From assembly GCA_003135055.1 (NCBI GenBank), contig PLDF01000359.1, positions 940 to 64,939 of the forward strand: a DNA stretch of 64,000 nucleotides, in the 5' to 3' direction. Made by a program: the position numbers and the translations under genes. This document shows, one piece after another, positions 1 through 8,611 of this stretch. Every line of letters begins with the position of its first letter. Position 1 is the stretch's first letter. The notes beneath the pieces are model-generated. The model saw only the letters and a program-made list of their open reading frames with translations. It was not told where the DNA came from and made no database searches. This DNA comes from Bryobacterales bacterium. GTDB lineage: Bacteria > Acidobacteriota > Terriglobia > Bryobacterales > Bryobacteraceae.

Positions 1-173
1 GTCAGGCGGGCTGTACTTTAGCCCAGGGTGTCGCAAATCCCCGCGTGATGGCATTCCGGAGTTGAGGCCGGCAGACGCCGCTTATCCAGCTCTCGGCGGC
101 CCGCCGCAAAATATTTCGTCCGTCCTGTCGATTTCCACGCTTCCCAAACGTCATAATCCTGAAGGAGCAATAA

Positions 174-536
174 ATGTCAAACGCATTCGTACACGTAGAG
201 CTGAACACCACTGACGTCGACAAAGCCAAAGCCTTCTACGGAAAGCTTTTCGAATGGACGCTCGAAGACGTTCCGATGGGCGAGATGGTCTACACTATGA
301 TCAAAGTCGGAAAAGGAACCGCGGGCGGGATCATGAAGCATCCCGTACCCGGCGCGCCCTCGGCCTGGCTCGCTTACGTGGAAGTCGGCGACATCAATAC
401 GGCCACGAAGAACGCCAAGTCCCTGGGCGCAACGGTGATGAAAGACGTCACCGAAGTCATGGGAATGGGTTGGCTGAGCATCATCATCGATCCCACCGGC
501 GCCGCGCTCGGCCTGTGGCAGCCAAAGACCTCCTAA
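174..536 (+). CDS. VOC family (glyoxalase/bleomycin-resistance fold) protein
   Basis: A 120-residue single-domain member of the vicinal oxygen chelate superfamily. The N-terminus (FVHVELNTTDVDKAKAFYGK) is the classic first beta-strand and helix of this fold, and the C-terminus (IIDPTGAALGLWQP) is the usual last strand with its metal-site residues. Such proteins bind a metal and act as lyases, dioxygenases or resistance proteins, but the substrate cannot be told from sequence. The ATG is well placed behind GAAGGAG about 7 bases upstream. It stands alone: the next gene is on the other strand about 400 bases away. The family call is secure; the function is open. Confidence 0.9.
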   Translation: MSNAFVHVELNTTDVDKAKAFYGKLFEWTLEDVPMGEMVYTMIKVGKGTAGGIMKHPVPGAPSAWLAYVEVGDINTATKNAKSLGATVMKDVTEVMGMGWLSIIIDPTGAALGLWQPKTS

Positions 537-834
537 CCGATTACCAATAAGGCGGGGCTTCCATCTGTTCCCGCAATTAAAGAGATCCCCGATCAGGTTC
601 GTGCAGCCGTTGAGCGCATGGATCGCGAACTTTGCCCGCGAAGCGACGAGGGACCCGCGGTTCAATAACGCGGCAGAGGCGGAAATCGGGAACCCATAGC
701 CGTCGGCAACGGGTAGCTGCGGTTATCCTATGCCAGACTAAGGGCAGCCGTCAAATCAGTTTTCCGGTGTTTCCCGCAATACCGACCGGCGGGTAGGAGG
801 AGATTTCGCTGAACGGAGTGGAACGGATTGTGAT
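537..834. other. intergenic region, nothing recognised
   Basis: No gene with plausible coding character is seen between the VOC gene and the antitoxin/toxin-relic locus. No clear repeat is present either. Confidence 0.5.
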
Positions 835-947
835 CTAACAGCCGAGCTTTACTTGAAAAAGTCCAACAGTGGATATTGGATCTGCTTCTGAGCCAGACGC
901 AACATCTTTTAGGGCCTCGACACCCGATCGGCTAGGACAACCTTCAT
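835..947 (-). pseudogene. possible relic of a RelE/ParE-like toxin gene
   Basis: An ATG overlaps the stop of the AbrB antitoxin gene (ATGA), the usual coupling in toxin-antitoxin operons. It opens MKVVLADRVSRP and stops after 12 codons. A second frame then reads EALKDVASGSEADP and ends in LFQVKLGC, while the first frame carries DFFK at the same place. Joined by frameshifts this gives an order like ADRV..ALKDV..FFK-QVKL, which resembles the start of RelE-like toxins. Everything beyond about 36 codons is gone. This is an inference from weak, short similarity, so the confidence is low. Confidence 0.35.
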
Positions 948-1243
948 GAGGCTTTTCGTTTATTTTTGCGCGCGCGGATCTCTTTGTGGAGAAACTTGAT
1001 AGCTTCGCCCGCAGTTTTGAAGGGACCGTGGAAAGGCCCTTTTTCCGCGTCATCCAGCCGGGCATCGATGATCCGGCGTTGCGCGGGGGTGTAGTCGTCA
1101 TCCGGTGCGGGAAGCTTGGGAACAATGCTGATCACGCTGCCGGAGACTCGAAACTCCACCCGGTCGCCGGGCTTCAGTCCGGCCAGTCGGCGCACGCTGG
1201 GCGGAACTACCAGGTCGGCCTTGCTTTTCACGGTGATTGTCAT
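944..1243 (-). CDS. AbrB/SpoVT-family antitoxin-type DNA-binding protein
   Basis: A 99-residue protein whose first 45 residues (MTITVKSKADLVVPPSVRRL, then LKPGDRVEFRV) form a swapped-hairpin AbrB DNA-binding domain. The C-terminal half is charged, with a helix ending in a KNKRK tail, as in antitoxins that wrap a toxin with the C-terminus. Family members repress their own operon and neutralise a partner toxin. No intact toxin follows: the overlapping downstream reading frame is broken (see the relic at 835-947). It is therefore best read as an orphan antitoxin kept after its toxin decayed, or as a stand-alone regulator. Confidence 0.8.
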   Translation of the reverse strand: MTITVKSKADLVVPPSVRRLAGLKPGDRVEFRVSGSVISIVPKLPAPDDDYTPAQRRIIDARLDDAEKGPFHGPFKTAGEAIKFLHKEIRARKNKRKAS

Positions 1244-1348
1244 GGGATTGCGTCCGCCCGTACCGTCGGCATATCAGGTCTTCGCGGCAGGCCGGGCCCA
1301 GTTAGCGCCCCCAATCGGCCGCAGTTTTAAGCAACCTGCCCCACAAAG

Positions 1349-1891
1349 TTACTCGCGTTCCAACTGCCGTAAATCATGCAATAGCTTCGGCAGAAAGCCC
1401 TCCTCATCGCTGCTGTAATAGCCGCGGATGCGCATGCGCCGGTCCACCAGCGTGAAGCGGACGCTGTGAATCATGCTGCCATCCACCGGGTTCAGCTTGA
1501 AGCCATCGCGGCCAATCTCGTTCAGCTTGCCTTGATCGCCCGTCAGGAAATACCAGCGGCTCGCGTCCGCCTTGTAGTGCTTTGCATATTCGGCCAGCAC
1601 CGGCGGCGTATCGGTCGCGGGGTCCACGGTGAACGAGACAATCTTCACATCTGGCATATCGGCGGTCTGCCGCTGCACTTCGCTCATGTGATGGCTCATG
1701 AGCGGACACGGTCCAGGACAGGTAGTGTAGATGAAATCGGCCACCCACACGTGGCCTTCGAGCGATTTGCTGTCGAACGGCTGGCCGCTTTGCGACGTCA
1801 ATTGAAACGGCGAAAGCTGGCTCATGACGCTGAGCGGCGGCGGCGAGCAGGCGGTGCCGAATAACGCCAGTACTGCAACTGCCGGCTTCAT
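1349..1891 (-). CDS. SCO1/SenC-family copper chaperone, lipoprotein
   Basis: 180 residues. The N-terminus has a short hydrophobic stretch and a lipobox-like FGTACS, so Cys15 is a likely lipid anchor. A thioredoxin-like fold follows with the SCO copper site: CPGPC (Cys58 and Cys62) and a distal His142 in MIHSVRF. SCO proteins deliver copper to the CuA site of cytochrome c oxidase, or act as thiol-disulfide reductases, at the outer face of the inner membrane. It is the last gene of an overlapping operon with CtaA-like, CyoE and an ABC exporter, which supports an oxidase-assembly role. Its start overlaps the permease stop by 4 bases. Confidence 0.92.
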   Translation of the reverse strand: MKPAVAVLALFGTACSPPPLSVMSQLSPFQLTSQSGQPFDSKSLEGHVWVADFIYTTCPGPCPLMSHHMSEVQRQTADMPDVKIVSFTVDPATDTPPVLAEYAKHYKADASRWYFLTGDQGKLNEIGRDGFKLNPVDGSMIHSVRFTLVDRRMRIRGYYSSDEEGFLPKLLHDLRQLERE

Positions 1892-2628
1892 GCCGAGCTA
1901 CGCGCACTCTTCCGCGCCGCCATCATTCCCGATGCCAGCAGCAGCGCTACGCCGAATGCCGCCGTCACCACCAGGCTGGTTAGCGCTCCCGGCGTCGCAT
2001 CCGGCAACGACAGCGCATGGTTCAGCAGCGAAACGGAATACGTCAGCGGGTTGATCCACATCACCGCTTTGATCCAGCCGTGCGCCGCAGCCATCGGGAA
2101 CAGCGCGCCGGAAACAATCCACATGGGGAATAGCAGCAGGTTCATCAGGGCGTGAAATCCGGAGGTGGATTCCATCTTCCAGGCGAGCACGAACCCCAGC
2201 CCGGTGAGCGTGAACGAAATCAGGAAAATGGTTCCGGCCAGCACTACCAGTTCGCCGGGCGCGATGCCGATGCCCGCCAGCGGCGCGAACAACAGGAAGA
2301 TCATCCCCTGAATCCACCCCAGCGTCGCCGAGCCTAGAATTTTGCCCAGCACCATGCTGGTGCGCGGCGCGGGCGATACCAGCATCGAAAGCAGAAAGCC
2401 TTCGCGCCGGTCTTCGATAATCGTGATGGTGGAAAAGATCGCCGAGAACATCACGGTGAGCACCAGCGCGCCCGAATAGAATTTCGCCAGGTCGTTCGAG
2501 CCGTAGCCGATGAACAGCCAGAATACCAGCGGCGACGCCACCACGCCCATCACGCGGCTCTTCTGCCGCCAGAAGCGCACCAGCTCGCGCTGCCACAGCG
2601 TGGCGGCCGGCAAAATGAAGCTACGCAA
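1888..2628 (-). CDS. ABC-2 type transporter permease
   Basis: 246 residues with six hydrophobic segments, for example FWLFIGYG and FLLFAPLAGIGI, in the layout of ABC-2 permeases. EDRREGFLLSMLVSP is the family's conserved amphipathic stretch after the second membrane segment. It pairs with the ATPase encoded just upstream, with an 8-base overlap (2621-2628), and runs into the SCO1 gene with a 4-base overlap, so translation is probably coupled. In other bacteria such exporters next to oxidase-assembly genes are thought to serve cytochrome or copper-site biogenesis. The substrate is not visible in the sequence. Confidence 0.9.
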   Translation of the reverse strand: MRSFILPAATLWQRELVRFWRQKSRVMGVVASPLVFWLFIGYGSNDLAKFYSGALVLTVMFSAIFSTITIIEDRREGFLLSMLVSPAPRTSMVLGKILGSATLGWIQGMIFLLFAPLAGIGIAPGELVVLAGTIFLISFTLTGLGFVLAWKMESTSGFHALMNLLLFPMWIVSGALFPMAAAHGWIKAVMWINPLTYSVSLLNHALSLPDATPGALTSLVVTAAFGVALLLASGMMAARKSARSSA

Positions 2629-3535
2629 TTCCCGCTCCCGTCTCTTTCATGAAGACGTCCTCGAGGCTTGGCTTGTGCAGGCCCACCGATTCGATGGCGC
2701 CCGGAAACGCCTCCACCACGTCCGCGATAAACCGGTGGCCGTTTTCGATCTCCACTCTCACCCGGCCATCGAGCGCCGCCGCGCGTACGGCGAAGCGCTG
2801 CTCGATTTGCGCCGCCAGCGTCTGCGCGTCATCGGCAGCCGCCTGCAACACCACCACGTCGCCGCCAATGCGCGCGCACAGGTCGCCGGGGCTGCCCGCG
2901 GCCACTATGCGCCCCTGGTGCAGCAGAATCAGACGGTCGCAGCGGCCGGCTTCTTCCAGAATATGCGTGGTGAGCAGAATGGTGACGCCGTCTTGGGCGC
3001 GAAGCTCTTCGACGTGCCGCGAAAGATCGCGCCGCGCGGCGGGGTCGAGACCGGTGGACGCTTCATCCATCAACAATACCTGCGGCCGGTGCAGCAGCGC
3101 CTTGGCGATTTCCACGCGGCGGCGCAATCCGCCGGAAAGCGTCTCCACCAGATCTTTGCGGCGGTCCTTGATGCCCAGACGCGCCATGGCCCCTTCCATG
3201 CGCTCCCGCAAGGTGACGCCGCTTAACCCGTGCAAGTGGCCCTGTGCGCGCAGGTTTTCTTCCACCGTGAGCGCTTTATCGAGACTCTGCGTTTGAAACA
3301 CCACGCCCACTTTGCGGCGTACCGCGGCAGGTTCGCGGACCACGTCGTGCCCCGCGATGGCGGCGCGGCCTTCGGTTGGCGCCATCATCGTGGCCAGAAC
3401 GCGGAACAGCGTGGATTTGCCGCCGCCATTCGGACCCAGAAGGCCGAAAATCTCGCCCGGCGTTACCTCGAAGCCAACGTTCGAAAGCGCGACGCGGTCC
3501 CCGTAGCGATGAGTCAGATTGCGAACTTCAATCAC
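2621..3535 (-). CDS. ABC transporter ATP-binding protein
   Basis: 304 residues. Walker A is GPNGGGKST (about residues 34-42), the signature is LSGGLRRR (133-140) and Walker B is VLLMDEAS (153-160). A switch histidine lies in LLTTHILEE. The last 80 residues form the extension common to ATPases of ABC-2 (DrrA/CcmA-like) exporters. It powers the permease encoded immediately downstream. The start codon overlaps the CyoE stop (ATGA). The Walker A loop has Gly where Ala or Ser is more usual, which is tolerated in the family. Confidence 0.93.
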   Translation of the reverse strand: MIEVRNLTHRYGDRVALSNVGFEVTPGEIFGLLGPNGGGKSTLFRVLATMMAPTEGRAAIAGHDVVREPAAVRRKVGVVFQTQSLDKALTVEENLRAQGHLHGLSGVTLRERMEGAMARLGIKDRRKDLVETLSGGLRRRVEIAKALLHRPQVLLMDEASTGLDPAARRDLSRHVEELRAQDGVTILLTTHILEEAGRCDRLILLHQGRIVAAGSPGDLCARIGGDVVVLQAAADDAQTLAAQIEQRFAVRAAALDGRVRVEIENGHRFIADVVEAFPGAIESVGLHKPSLEDVFMKETGAGIA

Positions 3536-4410
3536 AGACCGGGCCTATCGAAGAGCATCAGGCCGTAGATCAGCGGCAGGTAGAGAACCGAAGCCATAAG
3601 CACGCCGCGCGCGCGCGTCACGCTGCGCTCAATGGCCACGCGCACGCCGGAATAGAGGAACCAGAGTCCCAGTCCCAGCGCGCCGGCCAGATAAATATTC
3701 CCCGACATCCCAAACGCCACCGGCAGCAGGCTCACCGGGATCAGCGCAATTCCATACAGCACCATCTGCCGCGCCGTAGACCGGCAATCGGGTTCCACCA
3801 CCGGCAGCATGCGGATGCCCGCCTGCGCGTAGTCTTCCTTATACATCCACGCGATGGCGTAGAAGTGCGGGAATTGCCACAGAAACAGGATTGCCGCCAG
3901 GATCCACGCATCCACCGTCACCACGCCCGCGGCCGCGGCATAGCCGATCATCGGCGGCATGGCGCCGGGAATCGCGCCCACCGTGGTGGACCACCACGTG
4001 CGCTGCTTGAGGGGCGTATAGAGGAAGAGATACATGGCCAGCGTGAAGGCGCCGATTAAGCCCGAAAGCAGGTTGACGCCCAGCCATAACTCCATGAAGC
4101 CCGCCACCGAAAGCGCGGCGCCGAAGGCCAGTGCGCTGCCTGGCGTCAAGCGTCCCAAGGGCAGGGGACGGCCGGCGGTGCGCCGCATCTTGCGGTCGGC
4201 GTCGCGCTCGAACCATTGATTGAGCGCCGCCGTGCCGGAGGCGATCAGCGCCGTGCCCACAATGGTGTTGAGCAAGGAAAGCAGGTGGATGTGGCCCAGA
4301 AACTCGCGCCAGCTTGAGGCGTTGGGCAAGCCGAAAAAGTAGCCGATGCCGGCGCTCATCATGATGAGCCAGGTGATGCGCGGCTTGGTCAATGCGATGT
4401 AGTGTCGCAT
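3532..4410 (-). CDS. cyoE: protoheme IX farnesyltransferase (heme O synthase)
   Basis: 292 residues, the normal length for CyoE/CtaB. It transfers a farnesyl group from farnesyl diphosphate to heme b to make heme O for terminal oxidases. The UbiA-type first Asp-rich motif is present (NQWFERDADRKMRRT), as is the second (YKEDYAQAGIRMLP), spread over about eight membrane helices. The reading frame is open much further upstream (to 4686), but the start chosen is the ATG at 4410 giving MRHYIALTKPRITWL, the usual CyoE N-terminus; its ATG overlaps the stop of the CtaA-like gene (TGATG). Operon position supports heme delivery to a cytochrome oxidase. Confidence 0.95.
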   Translation of the reverse strand: MRHYIALTKPRITWLIMMSAGIGYFFGLPNASSWREFLGHIHLLSLLNTIVGTALIASGTAALNQWFERDADRKMRRTAGRPLPLGRLTPGSALAFGAALSVAGFMELWLGVNLLSGLIGAFTLAMYLFLYTPLKQRTWWSTTVGAIPGAMPPMIGYAAAAGVVTVDAWILAAILFLWQFPHFYAIAWMYKEDYAQAGIRMLPVVEPDCRSTARQMVLYGIALIPVSLLPVAFGMSGNIYLAGALGLGLWFLYSGVRVAIERSVTRARGVLMASVLYLPLIYGLMLFDRPGL

Positions 4411-4880
4411 CAGGCGATCACCACTCCGCCGTGCGCCAGTTCGGCGTCTTCCGGCCGGATCTGCCGGTAGACCAGCGCGGCCAGCGTGACTGAGGCGCCG
4501 AAGGTGACCGCGCCCATCACGGCATGCGCGACGGTAAGCCACTGCAGCGCTCCCGCCGCCAGCAGACTCATGTACGCGCCCATGCCCAGCAGCAATTGCG
4601 AAAACGTGAGCGAAACCAGCCACAGCGCGGCGCGGCGAACGGCGGCGGTTTGCATATTGCGCAGAAACGCCTGGATGCCGGCCCACAGCACCAGCGCTGT
4701 TGCCACGCAGGCTCCGGCGAAATGAGGCGCAAAGCTGGCTTGGCTAAAGCTCACAGCGACGCCGATCGCGCTCTGCGCCAATAGAGCGGCCACCGCCAGC
4801 ATGGGCGCGGGGCCGTGCTCCGCCAATCCGTATCGCACACGGGCTGCCACGGAGAAGCGCCGCGGCTGGGAATTGTTCAT
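4410..4880 (-). CDS. CtaA/COX15-like membrane protein, short form
   Basis: 156 residues with four hydrophobic helices. His residues sit in PHFAGACVATALVLWAG and VAHAVMGAVTFGAS, spaced as in half of a heme A synthase (CtaA/COX15). That enzyme normally has eight helices in two similar halves. This protein is half that size, so it is either a single-repeat heme-binding relative or a distant helper. Its place immediately before cyoE is the usual one for ctaA. The start at 4880 (MNNSQPRRFSVAARVRY) was chosen over an in-frame start 33 codons upstream, since the extra segment runs into a dispersed-repeat region. Confidence 0.65.
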   Translation of the reverse strand: MNNSQPRRFSVAARVRYGLAEHGPAPMLAVAALLAQSAIGVAVSFSQASFAPHFAGACVATALVLWAGIQAFLRNMQTAAVRRAALWLVSLTFSQLLLGMGAYMSLLAAGALQWLTVAHAVMGAVTFGASVTLAALVYRQIRPEDAELAHGGVVIA

Positions 4881-4944
4881 AGGCCGAAGTTCTATTGTAA
4901 ACGGGTTCCCACAAAAGAGGGAATGCGCTAAAGGTGGAGGGCGG

Positions 4945-5162
4945 GACTTCAACGCGGAGTCGCGGAGGGGCAGAGGCAACGCGGAGTTTTTTGAGGGAGC
5001 CGGATCTCGGCGTACTACGGATTCTCTCGATTAGCGAAATGGGCAGACGAGTTTGTCCGGGCGATTCAGCGGAACATTGGGAAGATAGATTAAGCAGAGC
5101 GATCACAGCATATGTCTTCTCCGTGTTTGCTCCGCCTCTCCGCGCCTCCGCGTTGAGGATCA
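4945..5162. repeat. inverted-repeat element of the AACGCGGAG family
   Basis: The intergenic region between the oxidase-assembly operon and the dipeptidase gene carries CTTCAACGCGGAGTCGCGGA near 4949 and a second AACGCGGAG near 4979. The opposite-strand counterpart is at about 5118-5157 (TCTCCGCGCCTCCGCGTTGA). The arms are complementary over some 40 bases with mismatches and enclose about 130 bases of unrelated sequence. The same motif recurs at 40494-40618 and 44722-44757. Confidence 0.75.
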
Positions 5163-5248
5163 AGATAACGGACGAATTGAGGGGCGCCATTAAACTTGGG
5201 ATTGGTCGGCCGACGACAGGCGTTCGGGCCCGTGCTACACTCCGCGCA

Positions 5249-6382
5249 ATGAAGTCTTTTATCCTGACCGCCATTCTCACAGCTCTCTTCGCCGCGGTAG
5301 CCATGGCTCAGGCGCCCGCCCGCCAGAAGCGGACCGTGACCGACGAGGAAGTGATGCGCGTCCATCGCTCCACTATCCTCATCGACACCCATAACGACGT
5401 CACCAGCTTCACCGTCGACGGGGCCGATATCGGCAAGTCCGCGCCCGATCGTATGACCGATATTCCGCGCATGAAGCAGGGCGGCATGAGCGCGCAGTTC
5501 TTCGCCGCGTATGTCGCCGCGAGCTATGTGAAGGACAATAAGTCGGCGGACCGCGCGCTGCAGATGATCGATACCGTGCTGCACGATATCGTCGAAAAGC
5601 ATCCCGACGAGTTTCTGTTCGTCACCAGCTCTGCGGGCATCCGCAAAGCGCACGAGCAGCATAAGATCGCCGCGCTGATCGGCATCGAAGGCGGCCACGC
5701 CATCGAAGACAGCTTGCGCCTGCTGCGCGATTTCTACGACCTGGGCGTGCGCTACATGACGCTCACGCACACCAACAGCAACGGCTGGGCCGATTCCTCC
5801 GGCGACCCCAACAAACCCAATAATGGTCTCTCGCCGTTCGGCAAAGAGGTGGTGCATGAGATGAACCGCCTGGGTATGATGGTCGATGTCGCGCACGTCT
5901 CCGACAAAACGTTTTGGGACGCGCTCGAAACCAGCAAGGCGCCCATCTTTTCCTCGCATTCCTCCTGCCGCGCTCTCGCCGATGTGCCGCGCAATATGAC
6001 CGACCAGATGATCGCGGCCATGGCGAAAAAGGGCGGCGTGATTCAGATCAATTTTTCGTGCGGCTTCCTGAAGAAGGGCTCCGGGGCTGCGGGTTCGACC
6101 GGCGGCTCGACCGGGGCAGTCCCGCGCGCCACCGTGGCGGACGTGGTGAAGCATATCAACCACGCGGTGGAAATCGCGGGCGTGGACGCCGTGGGTCTGG
6201 GCAGCGACTTCGACGGCATCACCTGCGCGCCCGAGGGCCTGGACAGCGTGGATAAGTGGCCCAACCTGACGCGCGCGCTGCTGGAAGAGGGATACGCCGC
6301 CGCGGAGATCCGCAAGATTTACGGCGAGAACACTCTGCGCGCGATGGCCGCCGTGGAGCAGACCGCGAAGCAGATGCGATAG
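5249..6382 (+). CDS. secreted membrane dipeptidase (peptidase family M19)
   Basis: 377 residues. A signal peptide (MKSFILTAILTALFAAVAMA) is followed by a renal-dipeptidase-type TIM barrel. Visible zinc-site elements are IDTHNDV (His-x-Asp), the bridging Glu in IGIEGGHAIE, a His in FSSHSSCRAL and the GLGSDFDGI strand. The family cleaves dipeptides, including some with D-residues, outside the cytoplasm. The ATG at 5249 was chosen because it begins the signal peptide; the frame is open back to 4934 but that part is repeat DNA. The FUSC gene starts 6 bases after its stop, so the two are likely co-transcribed. Confidence 0.93.
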   Translation: MKSFILTAILTALFAAVAMAQAPARQKRTVTDEEVMRVHRSTILIDTHNDVTSFTVDGADIGKSAPDRMTDIPRMKQGGMSAQFFAAYVAASYVKDNKSADRALQMIDTVLHDIVEKHPDEFLFVTSSAGIRKAHEQHKIAALIGIEGGHAIEDSLRLLRDFYDLGVRYMTLTHTNSNGWADSSGDPNKPNNGLSPFGKEVVHEMNRLGMMVDVAHVSDKTFWDALETSKAPIFSSHSSCRALADVPRNMTDQMIAAMAKKGGVIQINFSCGFLKKGSGAAGSTGGSTGAVPRATVADVVKHINHAVEIAGVDAVGLGSDFDGITCAPEGLDSVDKWPNLTRALLEEGYAAAEIRKIYGENTLRAMAAVEQTAKQMR

Positions 6383-6388
6383 CCTTTC

Positions 6389-8536
6389 GTGACCTTCTGG
6401 AACACCGTAATTCGCTTTGAACGATCCAAAGTCACGCCGTGGATCGGCTTGCGCAACGCGCTGGGCGTAGCCTTGCCGTTGATTGTGGGCGCGGCGATCG
6501 GCGAGACTGCGGGCGGGTTGATGACAGCCATCGGAGCGCTCAACGTCTCTTACTCGGATGGCGTTGAGCCTTACCCCCAGCGCGCGCGGCGCATGCTGGC
6601 TGCGTGTTGCTTCGGCGCGCTGGCCGTGGGCGCCGGGGGAGTGCTGGGCCGCGAGCATCTGCTGCCCGTCCCGCTGGCGGCAGTGTGCGCCTTCGCAGTG
6701 GGCATGATGGCCGCGGTGGGCGAGACCGCGAGCAACATTGGCGTCATGGCGCTGGCCACGCTGATTGTCTTCGCGGCGCAGGCCATGGCGCCGGTCGCGG
6801 CTCTGCAATCGGCGCTGCTGGCGTTCGGCGGCGGGCTGTTGCAAACCGGTCTGGCGGTGGCATCGTGGCCGATGCGGCGCTACGGGCCCGAACGGCGGGC
6901 GTTGGCTGCGCTCTATTCCGAACTGGCGCGCTCCGCCGGGAACGCGGAGGAATCGGCGGCGCCTAATGCGGCGCCTCCCGCCAGTCAGCAGAGCACCGGC
7001 GCGCAACGGGCGCTGATGTCGCTGGCGGGCGACCGCTCCATCGAAGCCGAGCGGTATCTTGCGCTGCTCAGCCAGGCCGAGCGCATCCGCCTGACGCTGC
7101 TGGCGCTCGCGCGATTGCGCATCCGCCTGGGGCGCGAGAGCGGCAGCGCCGCCCAAGCCGCCGTGCTCGATCAAAGCCTGAAGGCAGCCAGTCGCGCGTT
7201 GACTGCGATAGCAGAGTGGCGCGGGGCCATGCCCTGCGCTAGTTTGAGCGATGCCGCCGGCGCACGCGGCGCGATGCCACTCGATGAAGTCCGGCAAATC
7301 GAAGCGGCTGCCAACCAGTTGCGCGGCTCGGCAGACGCCATGACCCGCGATGCCCGCTGGCAGCTCGATGCGCTCGCTGGACAGATCCGCTCGGCTGCCG
7401 AGCTTGCGTTTCATACCACGCCGGCGGGGAGCGCGGTCTTCGCGGCGCGCGAATCGGCGAGCCCCTGGACGCTCCGTTTAGCCGGCGCCATGGCGAACCT
7501 GCGCGCCAATCTGTCGCTCGATTCGGCGGCCTTCCGGCACGCGCTGCGCATGGCGGCGTGCGTCGCCATCGGCGAAGCTATCAGCCGCTACACCGGTACG
7601 CGGCGCGGATATTGGCTGCCGATGACGGTGGCTATCGTGCTGCGTCCGGATTTTACCGCTACCTTCACCCGCGGCGTGCTGCGTCTTGCCGGAACGCTTG
7701 CCGGGCTTCTTGTGGCCACCGGCCTGGTGCATTTTCTGATGCCGGGTATGGGCCCGGAAGTCTTTCTGATTGTCCTCTTCACCTTTCTGCTGCGGTGCTT
7801 CGGATCGGCGAACTACGGCATCTTCGTGACGGCGCTTACGGCGCTGATCGTGTTCCTGGTTTCGCTCACCGGCCTGGCGCCGGGACCGATAATGATCGCG
7901 CGCGGCTTGAATACGCTGGCGGGAGGCGCGATTGCGCTGGCCGCCTATTGGCTGTGGCCCACCTGGGAACGAACGCTCACGCCGGATCTGCTGGCGGAAA
8001 TGCTCGACGCCTACCGCCATTACCTGCAGGCCGTGCGGGATGCATACCTGGAGCCCGGCGGCGAATTCTCTGCGCGTCTCGATCGCACGCGTCTCGCCGC
8101 CCGGCTTGCGCGTTCCAACGCGGAGGCGTCGCTTGCGCGGCTCAGGGCCGAACCCGGCGTGAGCGAAGACCGGATCGGCATTTTGAGCAAGACTCTGGTC
8201 AGCTCGCACCGGTTGGTTCACGCGCTCATGTCGCTTGAGGCCGGTTTGGCGACCAGCGCGCCCGTGCCGCCGCGCGATGCGTTCCGCAAGCTGGCGAACG
8301 ATGCCGACGCCACCATATATTACCTGGCCGCTGCGCTGCGGGGCTCTTCGATAGAGCGCGGCCATCTGCCCGATCTGCGCGAAGACCATCATGCGCTGCG
8401 GCAGTCGGGCGACACGCATGTAGACCGTTATGCTCTGGTCAACGTGGAGACCGACCGTATGGTGAACAGCCTCAATACGCTCTCCGGGCACGTGCTCTAT
8501 TACACGCAGCGATTCGCCACACCTGTGACGAGATAG
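6389..8536 (+). CDS. FUSC-family inner-membrane transporter (aromatic-acid/fusaric-acid efflux type)
   Basis: 715 residues, GTG start 6 bases after the dipeptidase stop. The layout is typical: an N-terminal membrane block (about 25-165, e.g. ALPLIVGAAIGETAGGLMTA), a long soluble helical part (about 165-375), a second membrane block (about 385-530, with YWLPMTVAIVLRPDF, a strong FUSC motif) and a soluble C-terminal domain. Relatives (AaeB, YccS) export small aromatic acids or similar metabolites, usually with a membrane-fusion partner. No such partner is seen here, so substrate and partners remain unknown. Confidence 0.9.
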   Translation: MTFWNTVIRFERSKVTPWIGLRNALGVALPLIVGAAIGETAGGLMTAIGALNVSYSDGVEPYPQRARRMLAACCFGALAVGAGGVLGREHLLPVPLAAVCAFAVGMMAAVGETASNIGVMALATLIVFAAQAMAPVAALQSALLAFGGGLLQTGLAVASWPMRRYGPERRALAALYSELARSAGNAEESAAPNAAPPASQQSTGAQRALMSLAGDRSIEAERYLALLSQAERIRLTLLALARLRIRLGRESGSAAQAAVLDQSLKAASRALTAIAEWRGAMPCASLSDAAGARGAMPLDEVRQIEAAANQLRGSADAMTRDARWQLDALAGQIRSAAELAFHTTPAGSAVFAARESASPWTLRLAGAMANLRANLSLDSAAFRHALRMAACVAIGEAISRYTGTRRGYWLPMTVAIVLRPDFTATFTRGVLRLAGTLAGLLVATGLVHFLMPGMGPEVFLIVLFTFLLRCFGSANYGIFVTALTALIVFLVSLTGLAPGPIMIARGLNTLAGGAIALAAYWLWPTWERTLTPDLLAEMLDAYRHYLQAVRDAYLEPGGEFSARLDRTRLAARLARSNAEASLARLRAEPGVSEDRIGILSKTLVSSHRLVHALMSLEAGLATSAPVPPRDAFRKLANDADATIYYLAAALRGSSIERGHLPDLREDHHALRQSGDTHVDRYALVNVETDRMVNSLNTLSGHVLYYTQRFATPVTR

Positions 8537-8611
8537 ATACTTTGGAGCAATGGGAGTTCCCATGGCATCAATCACTTCGATTTCGGCCCATTAGTTGCGG
8601 TTAGTTCGCCG

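Noticed and set aside
4934-5248. Upstream extension of the dipeptidase
   Set aside because: It is repeat DNA, and the signal peptide begins at 5249.
5090-7414. 774-codon minus-strand open frame
   Set aside because: It is the antisense shadow of the dipeptidase and FUSC genes; no ribosome site, no family motif, and Arg/His/Gln-rich composition typical of shadow frames.
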